Origin: Pontibacter lucknowensis
GTDB lineage: Bacteria > Bacteroidota > Bacteroidia > Cytophagales > Hymenobacteraceae
NCBI RefSeq assembly: GCF_900156415.1
Contig: NZ_FTNM01000003.1
Coordinates: forward strand, 124,001 to 188,000
Length of the DNA stretch: 64,000 nucleotides
Direction of reading: 5' to 3'
The notes under the pieces: generated by a model
The model's input: only the letters and a program-made list of their open reading frames with translations
Database searches by the model: none
What the model was told of the DNA's origin: nothing
Shown here: positions 23,961 to 32,584 of the stretch, one piece after another
Numbering within the stretch: the first letter of the stretch is position 1
Layout: each line of letters opens with the position of its first letter
Position numbers and translations under genes: made by a program

Positions 23961-23987
23961 GCGTTTTTCTGATATCGGCTGAGAAAA

Positions 23988-24026
23988 GAAAAGCGCTCCT
24001 GCTCAGGTATAGCAGGAGCGCTTTTC
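23988..24026 (-). terminator. Terminator after the DUF2490 gene
   Basis: A perfect 16-bp stem GAAAAGCGCTCCTGCT/AGCAGGAGCGCTTTTC with a 7-nt loop. On the minus strand the stem is followed by TTTTCTC. Confidence 0.85.
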
Positions 24027-24142
24027 ATACTGGGAAAATAGATTTAATACCTCCTGCCTTGCTATTAAGTACCTTAATTTAAGAGATGGCAGGCCTCTGC
24101 TATCTACTACCAGGATCCTTACAGGATGACAAAAGAGGAGGG

Positions 24143-24898
24143 CTAATTATTCTTGCTGAAGTCGAGGTTGTAAAACAGGCTTACCTGTAAGGTATGGTTA
24201 TGTTCAAACACAGTGCCATTGGCCTTCTGCACGATCTGGTTGAGGTAGCCCAACTCCAGCGTCGCGGCATTGCTGAACTTATACCCCAGGGCAGCATAGG
24301 CCCGGTTCTGGTCGAAAATATTTCGCTGGATGTTGTTGCCGAAGCCTACAAAGATTTCGTTATAGGCTGCCAAAAACGGCTCACCCGCTTCGATGCTGGT
24401 GCCGATGAGCGGCAGTGTGGCCTTGAGCATGTAGCGTGCCCGGTTGAGGTAGGTGGTGGTTTCGGCTCCGGCTGGTTTGATCCAGCGTTGCTCCAAACGG
24501 TAGCGGTGCATCAGACCTACACGCGACACGCTGTTTTTGAGCTGCAACTGCTGGTAAATGCGGTGCTCCGGAAAGGTGCCTGCCGCCGGGAAGTCGCCGT
24601 AAGGGTGCGTTTCGATATAGCCGTAGCCCAGCGTAAACATGGCCGATGGCGTCAGATCGTAGTTTATACCTGTGCGAATAAGCAGTTGCTGCGGGTCTTT
24701 GAGTATATTGTGGCGACGCCATTGCACTTCGGTATGCAGTCCCCACTTGTCGTTGAGTTTGTGGTCGCCGAAGTACATGTACCAGCCGTTGCTATTGAAA
24801 TCTTTTACACGCTCACTTTGCGCCTGTGCCGGAGCGCTCAACCATAGGAGCAGGCTCAGGGCCGGTAAAATTCTGAAAAGTATACCTTTGATATCCAT
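24143..24898 (-). CDS. DUF2490 outer-membrane protein
   Basis: A 251-residue protein of the DUF2490 family, predicted to form an outer-membrane beta-barrel. ATG 24898 gives a good signal peptide (MDIKGILFRILPALSLLLW with cleavage after AQAQ); the longer frame to 24958 adds 20 residues that do not fit one. Typical features are WYMYFGDHKLNDKWGLHTEVQWR near the start and repeated amphipathic strands ending in aromatic residues, with a C-terminal VSLFYNLDF strand. The function of the family is unknown. It is divergent from the DUF3267 gene (83 nt apart) and has its own terminator. Confidence 0.88.
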   Translation of the reverse strand: MDIKGILFRILPALSLLLWLSAPAQAQSERVKDFNSNGWYMYFGDHKLNDKWGLHTEVQWRRHNILKDPQQLLIRTGINYDLTPSAMFTLGYGYIETHPYGDFPAAGTFPEHRIYQQLQLKNSVSRVGLMHRYRLEQRWIKPAGAETTTYLNRARYMLKATLPLIGTSIEAGEPFLAAYNEIFVGFGNNIQRNIFDQNRAYAALGYKFSNAATLELGYLNQIVQKANGTVFEHNHTLQVSLFYNLDFSKNN

Positions 24899-24981
24899 GC
24901 TGACAAAGTTCGATCCCAAAAGGCTGAAATTCAACTTGAATATTCGCCTATTTTTCACTACTTATAAGTGATTATTAGCTT

Positions 24982-25575
24982 ATGCAAGTAGATAAAGAAA
25001 ATTACAAGACCACCGAGCTGAGCATGACCGCTGCCGAAGCCAATGTGCGGGCACTGGTTTTCATTGTGCCAATTCTGGTAATCTACGTGGGAGCTTATCT
25101 GCTCAACTGGCCCGAGCAGTTCTCTACCCAAAACCTGCGACAGCTTGTGCAAACGAACCGGGACCTGCTGATGATCTCCCCGATGCTTATGCTGCTGGTT
25201 TTCATAGTTGGAGCAGTAGTGCACGAGTTGCTGCATGGGCTCACCTGGGCTGTGTTCTGCAAAAACGGTTTAAAGTCAATCAAATACGGCGTGTACTGGA
25301 AAATGCTGACACCCTACTGCCATTGCAAAGAAGTACTGCCGCTGAGGCAGTACGCCATAGGCGGGATGATGCCGGGACTGGTGATGGGGCTGTTGCCCGC
25401 TTTGGCAGGTATAGCCATGGGGCATTTCGTGCTTTTCCTTTTTGGTTTGTTCTTCAGCATGGCCGCTGCCGGTGACTTGCTCATTCTTTGGATGCTGCGT
25501 CATCAGCATGGCTCCGACCTCGTGCAGGACCATCCGGATAAGATCGGCTGTTTTGTGCTTAGCTCGAAGGTATAG
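24982..25575 (+). CDS. DUF3267 membrane metalloprotease-like protein
   Basis: A 197-residue inner-membrane protein with about four spans. The zinc-binding motif HELLH lies in the second span (GAVVHELLHGLTWAVFC), and a conserved Asp in SMAAAGDLLILWMLR is placed like the third ligand of site-2-protease-like families. An N-terminal acidic tail and the GVYWKMLTPYCHCKEVLPLRQY loop are typical of DUF3267. It may be an intramembrane or membrane-associated peptidase; no substrate is known to me. It stands alone between a divergent DUF2490 gene and the dipeptidase. Confidence 0.85.
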   Translation: MQVDKENYKTTELSMTAAEANVRALVFIVPILVIYVGAYLLNWPEQFSTQNLRQLVQTNRDLLMISPMLMLLVFIVGAVVHELLHGLTWAVFCKNGLKSIKYGVYWKMLTPYCHCKEVLPLRQYAIGGMMPGLVMGLLPALAGIAMGHFVLFLFGLFFSMAAAGDLLILWMLRHQHGSDLVQDHPDKIGCFVLSSKV

Positions 25576-25636
25576 GAAAGTCGCGCCTTTTGGCTATATT
25601 TAAGGTATGGCTCTTTGAGACTTTAAGCACCTAACT

Positions 25637-26836
25637 ATGAATTATAAAAAACTATTAGGCGGAGGCCTCACCCTGGCAACCCTGCTCGGCGGCAATCTGC
25701 AGGTATCAGCTCAGGATTACAAGCAACTGCACGAACAGGCTATTGTGGTAGACACGCATAACGACGTGTTGATCTCGGTACTGGAAGGGTTGCGGCTGGA
25801 GGATGACCTCCGTGGCAAAACACACTCTGACCTGGCACGCTTCAAGGAGGGTGGGGTCGATGTACAGGTGTTTTCAGTCTGGAGTGATGGTACCTATGGA
25901 AAAGGCAAAGGCTTTAAGTTCGCTAATCTTCAGATCGATTCTCTCTATGCCATCGTAAACCGAAACCCTGACAAGATGATGATTGCCCGCACGCCTGCCG
26001 ATATAGAGCAGGCCGTTGCACAAAACAAAATGGCTACCATGATCGGGGTGGAGGGTGGACACATGATGGAGAGCAATCTGAAGTACCTGGAGGCACTGCA
26101 CAAGCGCGGTACCATCTACATGACCCTGACCTGGAACAACTCCACTCCCTGGGCTACTTCTGCCATGGACGAGGAAGGTGGTGAGCTGCCTAAGAACCGC
26201 AAACCCGGACTTACCAAATTTGGCAAGCAGGTGGTGCGCAAAATGAACGAGCTGGGGATGCTGGTTGACCTGAGCCACGTAGGTGAGCGTACATTCTGGG
26301 ATGCCATGGCCACAACCACTAAGCCAGTACTGATCTCACACAGCTGCGTACATCACTTCAACCCGCATTTCCGCAATCTCAAGGACGATCAGATAAAAGC
26401 AATCGCCAAAAACGGCGGCGTGATCCATCTTAATTTCTTCTCCGGCTTCCTGGATCCGGAGTATGACAAGCGCATGAGTGCTTTTCGGGCCAGACACAAG
26501 GCCGAAGTAGACTCGCTGCGCAAGGAAGGGAAGAACTCTATTGAGGTATTTGACTGGGCGATGGAAAACTATCCGGAAGAAGCCTCAGAACTGCGTCCAC
26601 CCCTGTCTATCCTGCTCGACCACCTTGACCACATCGTGAAGCTGGTTGGCGTAGACTACGTAGGCCTCGGCTCTGACTTTGATGGTGTCACTTCTACACC
26701 CAAGCAGCTCGACAGTGTAGCCGATATGCCGGTGATTACCCGTGAGCTGCTTGCCAGAGGATATAGCGAAGAGGATATTAAAAAGATACTAGGCGAAAAC
26801 TTCCTGCGCGTGCTGCGTGCAAATGTGAATTCATAA
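25637..26836 (+). CDS. Membrane dipeptidase-type peptidase (family M19)
   Basis: A 399-residue secreted zinc dipeptidase (renal dipeptidase fold). A signal peptide covers about residues 1-25 (ending VSAQD). Metal ligands are seen in VVDTHNDVL (H-x-D), GVEGGHMME (Glu), VLISHSCVHHFNPHFRN (two His) and LGSDFDG (Asp). M19 enzymes cleave dipeptides, including D-amino-acid dipeptides from cell-wall turnover. Length is usual. It is a single-gene unit ended by a 16-bp-stem terminator and followed by a repeat element. Confidence 0.94.
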   Translation: MNYKKLLGGGLTLATLLGGNLQVSAQDYKQLHEQAIVVDTHNDVLISVLEGLRLEDDLRGKTHSDLARFKEGGVDVQVFSVWSDGTYGKGKGFKFANLQIDSLYAIVNRNPDKMMIARTPADIEQAVAQNKMATMIGVEGGHMMESNLKYLEALHKRGTIYMTLTWNNSTPWATSAMDEEGGELPKNRKPGLTKFGKQVVRKMNELGMLVDLSHVGERTFWDAMATTTKPVLISHSCVHHFNPHFRNLKDDQIKAIAKNGGVIHLNFFSGFLDPEYDKRMSAFRARHKAEVDSLRKEGKNSIEVFDWAMENYPEEASELRPPLSILLDHLDHIVKLVGVDYVGLGSDFDGVTSTPKQLDSVADMPVITRELLARGYSEEDIKKILGENFLRVLRANVNS

Positions 26837-26849
26837 GCAGGTATAGGTA

Positions 26850-26894
26850 AAATGTAAAGGTCAGGCCCAATCACAGAGCCTGACCTTTACATTT
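26850..26894 (+). terminator. Terminator after the M19 dipeptidase
   Basis: A perfect 16-bp stem AAATGTAAAGGTCAGG/CCTGACCTTTACATTT with a 13-nt loop. It lacks a long T run beyond the stem. Confidence 0.8.
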
Positions 26895-26897
26895 ATA

Positions 26898-27019
26898 CCC
26901 TCGCTCGCGTCCCGCGAGTGTGAGTTATCCTGTGGCGTCCCGCCACTTGTGGCAGGGCCACAGATCAAAGCGGCCAGAGACCGCCCGATAGCTCACACTC
27001 GCGGGACGCGAGCGAGGGT
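26898..27019. repeat. CTCGCTCGCG inverted-repeat element, copy 2
   Basis: Perfect 25-bp terminal inverted repeats at 26900-26924 and 26992-27016. The inside reads GTGGCGTCCCGCCACTTGTG and later GCGGCCAGAGACCGCC, in the same orientation as copy 3 at 54762. Confidence 0.88.
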
Positions 27020-27036
27020 AGTGCCTTTACCTGTAC

Positions 27037-27059
27037 CTGGGCCAGAGGCCCCACCATAG
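27037..27059. repeat. Short repeat CTGGGCCAGAGGCCCCAC, copy 1
   Basis: 22 of 23 bases match 56096-56118. It contains the GGGCC/GGCCC dyad. Confidence 0.65.
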
Positions 27060-27088
27060 TAGACACGGCGTCATACTACTAAATCCTA

Positions 27089-28567
27089 TTACTCAGGCAC
27101 AACCCTGTAAATCGTGCCCGGGCTCTCCACTGCGACATAGATATACCCATCCGGTCCCATCTTCACATCACGCACGCGGCCGATGTTTTTGAGGAGCTTC
27201 TCTTCACTTATTATCTTGTCCCCATCCATTTTGAGCTTGCTCAGGAACTGGAAACGCAGTGACCCTGTCAGCAGGTCGCCTTCCCAGCCTTTGTAGCGGT
27301 TGCCCGTCACGAAAGCCATACCGGATGGGGCGATTGATGGCACCCAGTACCAGAGCGGCTGTTCCATTCCTTCTTTTTTGGTCAGTTCAGTCAGCACGGT
27401 GCCGTTGTAGTTGATGCCGTAGGAAATCACAGGCCAGCCATAGTTCTTGCCTCGTTCAGCAATGTTCACTTCGTCGCCACCTCTTGGGCCGTGCTCGTTG
27501 GTCCAGATGGCGCCGGTACGTGGGTGTATTGTCATGCCCTGTATGTTGCGGTTGCCGATGGTCCAGATAGAGGCGATGGCTCCTTTTTCGTTTGCGAAAG
27601 GGTTGTCGCCAGGTATAGCGCCATCGTCTTTGATGCGGTGCACCTTGCCTGGGGAACGCTCAATGGTCTGCGCATTCTCGTGGTGCTGGCCACGGTCGCC
27701 TACCGACACATACAGCATGCCGTCACGACCAAACTCCAGGCGGGAGCCGTAGTGGTGGCGGGTACGGGTCCAGGGCTGCGCTTCAAAGATCACTTTCTGA
27801 TCAGTGATTTTATTGCCCTCCAGTTTAGCACGCATCACGGCAGTAGTCGAGAGCGTTTGCTCTCCTTCTTTCTTGAAGGCAGAGTAGGAGAGATAGATCA
27901 GGTTGTTATTGGCAAAGTCAGGATGCAGCTCTACATCCAGCAAACCACCTTGTCCCTGTGCCAGCACCTCAGGTGCGCCGGAAATTTGCTGCAGCTCTCG
28001 ACTTCCCTTTGGCAAACGGTAGAAGGCGCCGTTGCGGTCTGTGATCAGCATGTCGCTGTTTGGCAAAAAGGCCATCCCCCACGGAATCTCCATACCTGTA
28101 GCCACGGTGTCGACGCGGTAGCGGAGGTCCTCGGAGGTATAGACAGTACTGGCGGTGGCTTCTTCGCTGAAATCGTACTGCTTCACGTTCTGTATACCTT
28201 CCTGAATGTAAGCGACCAGCGCGGTGACTTCCTGATCAGAGAAAGTCTGCTCAAAGGCGGGCATGCCCTCCTCGGGGTAGCCGTGCTTGATGGCGGCAAA
28301 AAGATTTTCAGCAGAACTGCCATGCTTCCATTTACGGTCAGTAAAGGCCTCCATCTGTTCACCGTGACAGCCGGAGCAGTAGCTGGCGTAATTGGTGCGG
28401 GCTTTCTCCAACTGAGCCTCGGACAATGCTACTTCCTGAACGGAATTTTGGGCGACAGTCTGTGTATCCGGATTGCTTGTGCTGGCGCTGCTGCCCGAGC
28501 TGGTGCAGCTATCCAGTGTGATAAGGGTTAGCCCCAGGAGTGGGAGCAGGTGATTTGTCTTTAACAT
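27089..28567 (-). CDS. Cytochrome c-PQQ-type aldose/sorbosone dehydrogenase fusion lipoprotein
   Basis: A 492-residue exported protein. The lipobox LDSC puts the lipidated Cys at position 21, so it is probably anchored in a membrane facing the periplasm. A mono-haem cytochrome c domain follows (about 50-135) with CSGCH at 64-68. A six-bladed quinoprotein propeller of the glucose/sorbosone dehydrogenase family spans about 155-490 (GMEIPWGMAFLPN, GQGGLLDVELHPDF, RTRHHYGSRLEFG, PRGGDEVN). Sugar oxidation by PQQ would pass electrons directly to the fused haem. Substrate is unknown, and no PQQ synthesis genes are in the window. Confidence 0.9.
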   Translation of the reverse strand: MLKTNHLLPLLGLTLITLDSCTSSGSSASTSNPDTQTVAQNSVQEVALSEAQLEKARTNYASYCSGCHGEQMEAFTDRKWKHGSSAENLFAAIKHGYPEEGMPAFEQTFSDQEVTALVAYIQEGIQNVKQYDFSEEATASTVYTSEDLRYRVDTVATGMEIPWGMAFLPNSDMLITDRNGAFYRLPKGSRELQQISGAPEVLAQGQGGLLDVELHPDFANNNLIYLSYSAFKKEGEQTLSTTAVMRAKLEGNKITDQKVIFEAQPWTRTRHHYGSRLEFGRDGMLYVSVGDRGQHHENAQTIERSPGKVHRIKDDGAIPGDNPFANEKGAIASIWTIGNRNIQGMTIHPRTGAIWTNEHGPRGGDEVNIAERGKNYGWPVISYGINYNGTVLTELTKKEGMEQPLWYWVPSIAPSGMAFVTGNRYKGWEGDLLTGSLRFQFLSKLKMDGDKIISEEKLLKNIGRVRDVKMGPDGYIYVAVESPGTIYRVVPE

Positions 28568-28619
28568 AGTAGTTGTGTTTCAATCTTCGGGTGGCGCGGG
28601 GTTCGCAACCTTGTGTATA

Positions 28620-28627
28620 CAAATATA
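28620..28627 (-). promoter_or_regulatory. -7 element TATATTTG upstream of the sugar dehydrogenase
   Basis: A TAnnTTTG match on the minus strand, 52 nt before the ATG. Confidence 0.5.
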
Positions 28628-28642
28628 GTGGGTGTAAAAGCA

Positions 28643-28667
28643 AAAGCCACCTTTATCGGGTGGCTTT
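28643..28667 (-). terminator. Terminator after the M14 carboxypeptidase
   Basis: A 9-bp stem AAAGCCACC/GGTGGCTTT. On the minus strand it is followed by a T-rich stretch. Confidence 0.8.
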
Positions 28668-28689
28668 CACGTTTTATGCTGATTCTGCT

Positions 28690-30441
28690 TTACAGCGGCA
28701 GTTTCACATCTTTCATCAACCTGCCCACCGGGTACATGTTATGTGTTGGCTCATAGTGCGGAGAATTTCTGTACACAAAATCCAGCTGGGCGCGGGCGTT
28801 TTTGGCAAACTCCGGATCCTGCTTTTTACGGGCTTCCAGTTGCTTGCGCAGGTCTGGGTTTTGCTTCAGGATATCAGCGGCCAGATCCTCAAACACATAG
28901 CTCGAGAAGTATTCTTTCTGCATCAGGATACTGTCGAAGAAGTTCCAGTTGAAGTAAGAGTCAACAGCCTGTGGCTCCAGTGCCTCCACCAGGAAGCGGT
29001 TGGCCTCCTGGTTCAGGTATACCACGTAGTCGCCTTTCAGGAACTGGCGAGGCATGGTGCGGGTCTCCACTTGCGTACCTGTGTGCAGGTAGTGACCTTC
29101 GTACGGACGGGGCGATGTTTTATAATCCGTGATGTAGTAGGTGTCGAGCGTGAGGGTGGTATCCCGCTTGAGCTGGCGCATTTCCACTTTGTTCAACTTC
29201 AAACGCTCGATTACTTCACGCCAGGCCTGCGGAATAATGTATGCCACTGGTTTCTCCACGGTCACAGAAGGGGTGAAGGTATTGTAATAGTTGATGTTGG
29301 TAGAGTAGGGGGCCTTGCGGTCGTAGTAAAGGCGCTCGAGTCCGCTTACTTCGCTTGGCTTATACCTGGCGGCATAGCCCAGGAAAGGAATCTGCTCTAC
29401 CTTTGTGGTATCAAGCTGCCAGTCCAAGGCAAAAGTCTTCTGGGTCAGCGTCTCCTGCTTGGCTTTGGCTCTCAATTCGCCTATTTCTTTCGCATCTCGG
29501 CTCACAGTGCTGATCATGTGCTCCATCAGTTTGTAAGTAGACTGCACCCGCTGGTCAAATGGCTTGAGCATGTGTGTTTCGGGCACAAAACCGATGGTGT
29601 TGTATAGAGCGGTATAACCGGTTGCATAGCGCGGCGACTCCATGAAGCCTATGATGCCTTTCTCCGGTGTTTCACCAATGGTATTCATGTAAGGTACCAT
29701 CGGGAACTTGTCTTTTTTCATGCCTTCATACAGCGTAGGCAGCATCTTACCTTGCAGGTAACCGGCTAGTGTCGGGTTCAGTTTGTTATGCTGCGTCGCG
29801 ATCAGGGTCATCACATGCTGGTAATCGGCGCCGTTGGAGGTATGGTTGTCCATGAACACATCCGGGTCCCAGTCGCGGTAGATGAGGTGAAAGGCCTGCG
29901 CGTTTTTAGAATCCGTCTTGAGGTAGTCGCGGTTCAGGTCCAGGTTGCGGGCATTGCCCCTGAAACCGTAGCTCTCCGGTCCGTTCTGGTTGGTGCGGGT
30001 ATGACTGTTGCGGTTGAGCGCTCCACCGATGTTATACACAGGTATAATGGCCATTACCACATTATCAAGCTGCTTGCGCTTGTTCTTATCCTGCAGGTAG
30101 TCGCGGGCCAGTAGCATGGTGGCATCTATACCTTCGGGCTCGCCCGGGTGGATGCCGTTCTGGATAAGCAATACGCGTTTGTCCTTCTGTTTAATGGAAC
30201 GCGGGTCGAAGTCTTTGTCGGTGGAGATGATGACCAGGTGCAGCAGACGGCCCGAGTCGGTATAGCCGTAGGGCACCATTTTTACTTCGTCGTATGCGGC
30301 GTCGAGCTTGCGGTACCAGTCAATGGCCTCGTCGTAAGTGGCGGTCTGGTTCTTGTTGCCTTTCTCGTAAGGCGTTTTCAGGTCGGTTTTGTCAGGTGTT
30401 CCGGTAGCCAGCAGCGCGGCTAAGAGTAGGGTGGTTAGCAT
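28690..30441 (-). CDS. Secreted M14-family zinc carboxypeptidase
   Basis: A 583-residue exported protein with a short signal peptide (MLTTLLLAALLATG). The M14 domain lies in the N-terminal half: LIQNGIHPGEPEGIDATMLL holds the zinc ligands (H..E), RNLDLNRDYLKT the substrate-binding Arg/Asn region, and FMDNHTSNGADYQHV the third-ligand His region. The C-terminal 250 residues have no signature I recognise, but long forms like this are common in Bacteroidota. It probably trims peptides in the periplasm. It is on the same strand as DoxX, 61 nt away. Confidence 0.87.
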   Translation of the reverse strand: MLTTLLLAALLATGTPDKTDLKTPYEKGNKNQTATYDEAIDWYRKLDAAYDEVKMVPYGYTDSGRLLHLVIISTDKDFDPRSIKQKDKRVLLIQNGIHPGEPEGIDATMLLARDYLQDKNKRKQLDNVVMAIIPVYNIGGALNRNSHTRTNQNGPESYGFRGNARNLDLNRDYLKTDSKNAQAFHLIYRDWDPDVFMDNHTSNGADYQHVMTLIATQHNKLNPTLAGYLQGKMLPTLYEGMKKDKFPMVPYMNTIGETPEKGIIGFMESPRYATGYTALYNTIGFVPETHMLKPFDQRVQSTYKLMEHMISTVSRDAKEIGELRAKAKQETLTQKTFALDWQLDTTKVEQIPFLGYAARYKPSEVSGLERLYYDRKAPYSTNINYYNTFTPSVTVEKPVAYIIPQAWREVIERLKLNKVEMRQLKRDTTLTLDTYYITDYKTSPRPYEGHYLHTGTQVETRTMPRQFLKGDYVVYLNQEANRFLVEALEPQAVDSYFNWNFFDSILMQKEYFSSYVFEDLAADILKQNPDLRKQLEARKKQDPEFAKNARAQLDFVYRNSPHYEPTHNMYPVGRLMKDVKLPL

Positions 30442-30502
30442 GTGTGGTGTTTACAATTGGTCTTGCAAAGCAATGTTAACCAATTCAGGGCAAAAATCCT
30501 GC

Positions 30503-30949
30503 TTATACCTGAAAAGTCTTCCGGTGTTTGTTTGTAGGGAAGAGCTGTTTGTCCAGGCTATACTTGCCTGGGCCGATGAAGTAGAGGGCAAAGAAAAGGA
30601 TAGCCGCCTCCATTGCGTGTGAGTAACCGCCAAATCCGTCGCCGGCGCTCATGTGGCGTAGCGTGGCCACCAGCATGGTGATAACCAGCAGGATGGTCGT
30701 CGGGCGGAAGAAAAGGCCCAGCACCAGCAGCGCACCGCCCACTGTTTCAGCAAACGCAGCCATAAAACCCCAGAATTCAGGCATGAAGTCTATACCCAGC
30801 AACTGCATGTTCGCTCCTATTTTGGCCCAGCGCTCGGGCCCGCCGACCATTTTAGGCCAGCCGTGCAGGATGAACATAATGCCGATGCCGATGCGGAGCA
30901 GCAGCAGGCCGGTGTTTTTATAGCTATAGCGGGTGCGGAGTAATGACAT
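30503..30949 (-). CDS. DoxX family membrane protein
   Basis: A 148-residue protein with four membrane spans. NTGLLLLRIGIGIMFILHGWPKMVGGPERWAKIG is the DoxX opening, with the HG-x-x-K motif (20 residues at most of it are diagnostic), followed by AFAETVGGALLVLGLFFRP and LLVITMLVATLRH. DoxX proteins are inner-membrane proteins linked in some species to oxidative stress or thiosulfate metabolism; the role here is unknown. It probably shares a transcript with the downstream carboxypeptidase. Confidence 0.9.
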   Translation of the reverse strand: MSLLRTRYSYKNTGLLLLRIGIGIMFILHGWPKMVGGPERWAKIGANMQLLGIDFMPEFWGFMAAFAETVGGALLVLGLFFRPTTILLVITMLVATLRHMSAGDGFGGYSHAMEAAILFFALYFIGPGKYSLDKQLFPTNKHRKTFQV

Positions 30950-30989
30950 GAGAGCAATAATACATAATCCGCTGAAGTATTACAAAAAT

Positions 30990-31622
30990 CTAATATATTA
31001 AAATGCCGCGAACAAGGGTATTGGCAGGTACCTGATCAGGTTTCAGGTTATGCAGGTTGTTTTGGTCTAACTGGCTGGTATCCAATAAAAAAGACATGCC
31101 TGTGGATTCACTCGCTGCCACAAAGCCCGCCTCACCCAAACTGGTGTAGGCAATCGGATGGTGCTGTGTTACTTCGCTGTATTTTGATCCAATTCCCAAA
31201 CCCTGAGCCGTTTTGTACTCTTCGCCCTGTACCTGGATGCGCCATACCTGGCAATCGGGGTCACAGGTTTGCTCTACCAGCAGCCCGCGTGGACTATCTG
31301 GACCGCTGAAGACATAAGCTGTAGACTGCTGGCCCTCGTTCTGCAGGGTGGTATCCCGTATCTGCAGACCTGCCGGCACCTGGTTGCGCATTTCCTCGAT
31401 GGGCATACCTATCCGGATGTTGCCCACCTGTCCCTTACGAATGACAAAGTCGGCAGGCTGGGTTGCGGGGGAGGGGGTGCCTGATTCAACGGTTTGTGTC
31501 ATCGGCCCGCCTTCGATTGCCGTATCGGTAGTGTTGGCCGCTTCATCGGTGTTGTCACGGTCGGCCAGGCAAGCTGCCATGCCCACCCCCAACAGGATGG
31601 CGTAAAGTATATTCTTAAGCAT
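30990..31622 (-). CDS. Lipoprotein of unknown function
   Basis: A 210-residue lipoprotein with a lipobox at the N terminus (GMAAC, lipid Cys at 18). A low-complexity Thr/Pro linker (about 20-58) precedes a domain starting VIRKGQVGNIRIGMPIEEMRNQVP, which resembles DUF1131-like lipoproteins that open with 'G-x-I-x-x-G-M'. Two cysteines in EQTCDPDCQVW could form a disulfide. The assignment to that family is a guess from this motif. It is upstream of DoxX on the same strand and divergent from surE. Confidence 0.7.
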   Translation of the reverse strand: MLKNILYAILLGVGMAACLADRDNTDEAANTTDTAIEGGPMTQTVESGTPSPATQPADFVIRKGQVGNIRIGMPIEEMRNQVPAGLQIRDTTLQNEGQQSTAYVFSGPDSPRGLLVEQTCDPDCQVWRIQVQGEEYKTAQGLGIGSKYSEVTQHHPIAYTSLGEAGFVAASESTGMSFLLDTSQLDQNNLHNLKPDQVPANTLVRGILIY

Positions 31623-31742
31623 GAGGTGAGATTAGGAAATCATTATATTCATCTTAACCCTGTTGTGACTGCCGGGGTTGTCGTATATTAGCACGAAAAC
31701 GTAATTCGTTTATTTTGTCATACATCAACTAAAAATAATAAA

Positions 31743-32516
31743 ATGGCTTTACCATTAATACTGGTTTCGAACGACGACGGCATTACAGCGCCAGGTATAC
31801 GGACGCTGGTGAAAGTGGCCAAGAAAATAGGAGAGGTAGTGGTTGTGGCACCTGACGGACCGCAATCAGGTATGGGGCACGCGATCACGATCGGCAATAC
31901 GCTGCGCCTCGATCGCTCCATTGCCTTTGAAGACCTGGGTATAGAGGCCTACGAGTGCTCCGGTACCCCGGCCGACTGCGTGAAGCTGGCCAAGCATCAT
32001 GTGTTGAAAGACCGTCGACCTGATCTGGTGGTGAGCGGCATCAACCACGGTTCCAACTCCAGCATCAGCGTGCTGTACTCGGGTACCATGTCAGCGGCTA
32101 TTGAGGCGGCTATCGAGGGCCTTCCGGCTATCGGGTTCTCTCTTTGCGATTACGGGCACGAGGCTGACTTTTCGCATACCGAAGAGTTTGTGGAGCTGAT
32201 TATCCGGCAGGCGCTGGAGCATGGTATACCTGAGAATACGGCCCTGAACGTAAACTTGCCAAAGAAGAGCAGTGAGCCGATCAAAGGTGTGAAGGTATGC
32301 CGGCAGGCCCATGCCAGGTGGCAGGAAGAGTTTGACGAGCGCCTTGACCCGCGCAACCGCCGCTACTTCTGGATGACGGGCAGCTTCGTGAATCACGACA
32401 AAGGAGAGGATACCGACGAGTGGGCGCTGGTAAACAACTACGTATCCGTAGTGCCATGCCAGTTCGATATGACGGCCTATCATGCCATGGCCACGCTCAA
32501 TGAGTGGGATATTTAA
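31743..32516 (+). CDS. surE: 5'/3'-nucleotidase SurE
   Basis: A 257-residue SurE survival protein, a metal-dependent phosphatase acting on nucleoside monophosphates and related substrates in the cytoplasm. The diagnostic LILVSNDDG carries the metal-binding Asp pair (D11, D12), DGPQSGMGHAIT the loop Ser, and VVSGINHGSNSSISVLYSGT the Asn/Ser ligands. Full length for the family. It stands alone, divergent from the lipoprotein gene and convergent with the TonB_C-repeat gene. Confidence 0.96.
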   Translation: MALPLILVSNDDGITAPGIRTLVKVAKKIGEVVVVAPDGPQSGMGHAITIGNTLRLDRSIAFEDLGIEAYECSGTPADCVKLAKHHVLKDRRPDLVVSGINHGSNSSISVLYSGTMSAAIEAAIEGLPAIGFSLCDYGHEADFSHTEEFVELIIRQALEHGIPENTALNVNLPKKSSEPIKGVKVCRQAHARWQEEFDERLDPRNRRYFWMTGSFVNHDKGEDTDEWALVNNYVSVVPCQFDMTAYHAMATLNEWDI

Positions 32517-32528
32517 GGTATAGAAAAA

Positions 32529-32558
32529 CCCCTGGGCTGTGAAGATCAGCACCAGGGG
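32529..32558 (-). terminator. Terminator between surE and the TonB_C-repeat gene
   Basis: The stem CCCCTGG..GCTG/CAGC..CCAGGGG has one bulge. On the minus strand it is followed by TTTTT, so it mainly serves the minus-strand operon. Confidence 0.75.
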
Positions 32559-32584
32559 CAACCTAACATTTTTGTTTTTATAGC

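Noticed and set aside
27491..28531. 346-residue open frame antisense to the sugar dehydrogenase
   Set aside because: The minus-strand gene has clear domains, signal and haem motif; the antisense frame is low-quality and cysteine/valine-rich without motifs.
28573..29607. 344-residue open frame antisense to the M14 carboxypeptidase
   Set aside because: It mirrors a well-supported gene and crosses its terminator; no family resemblance.
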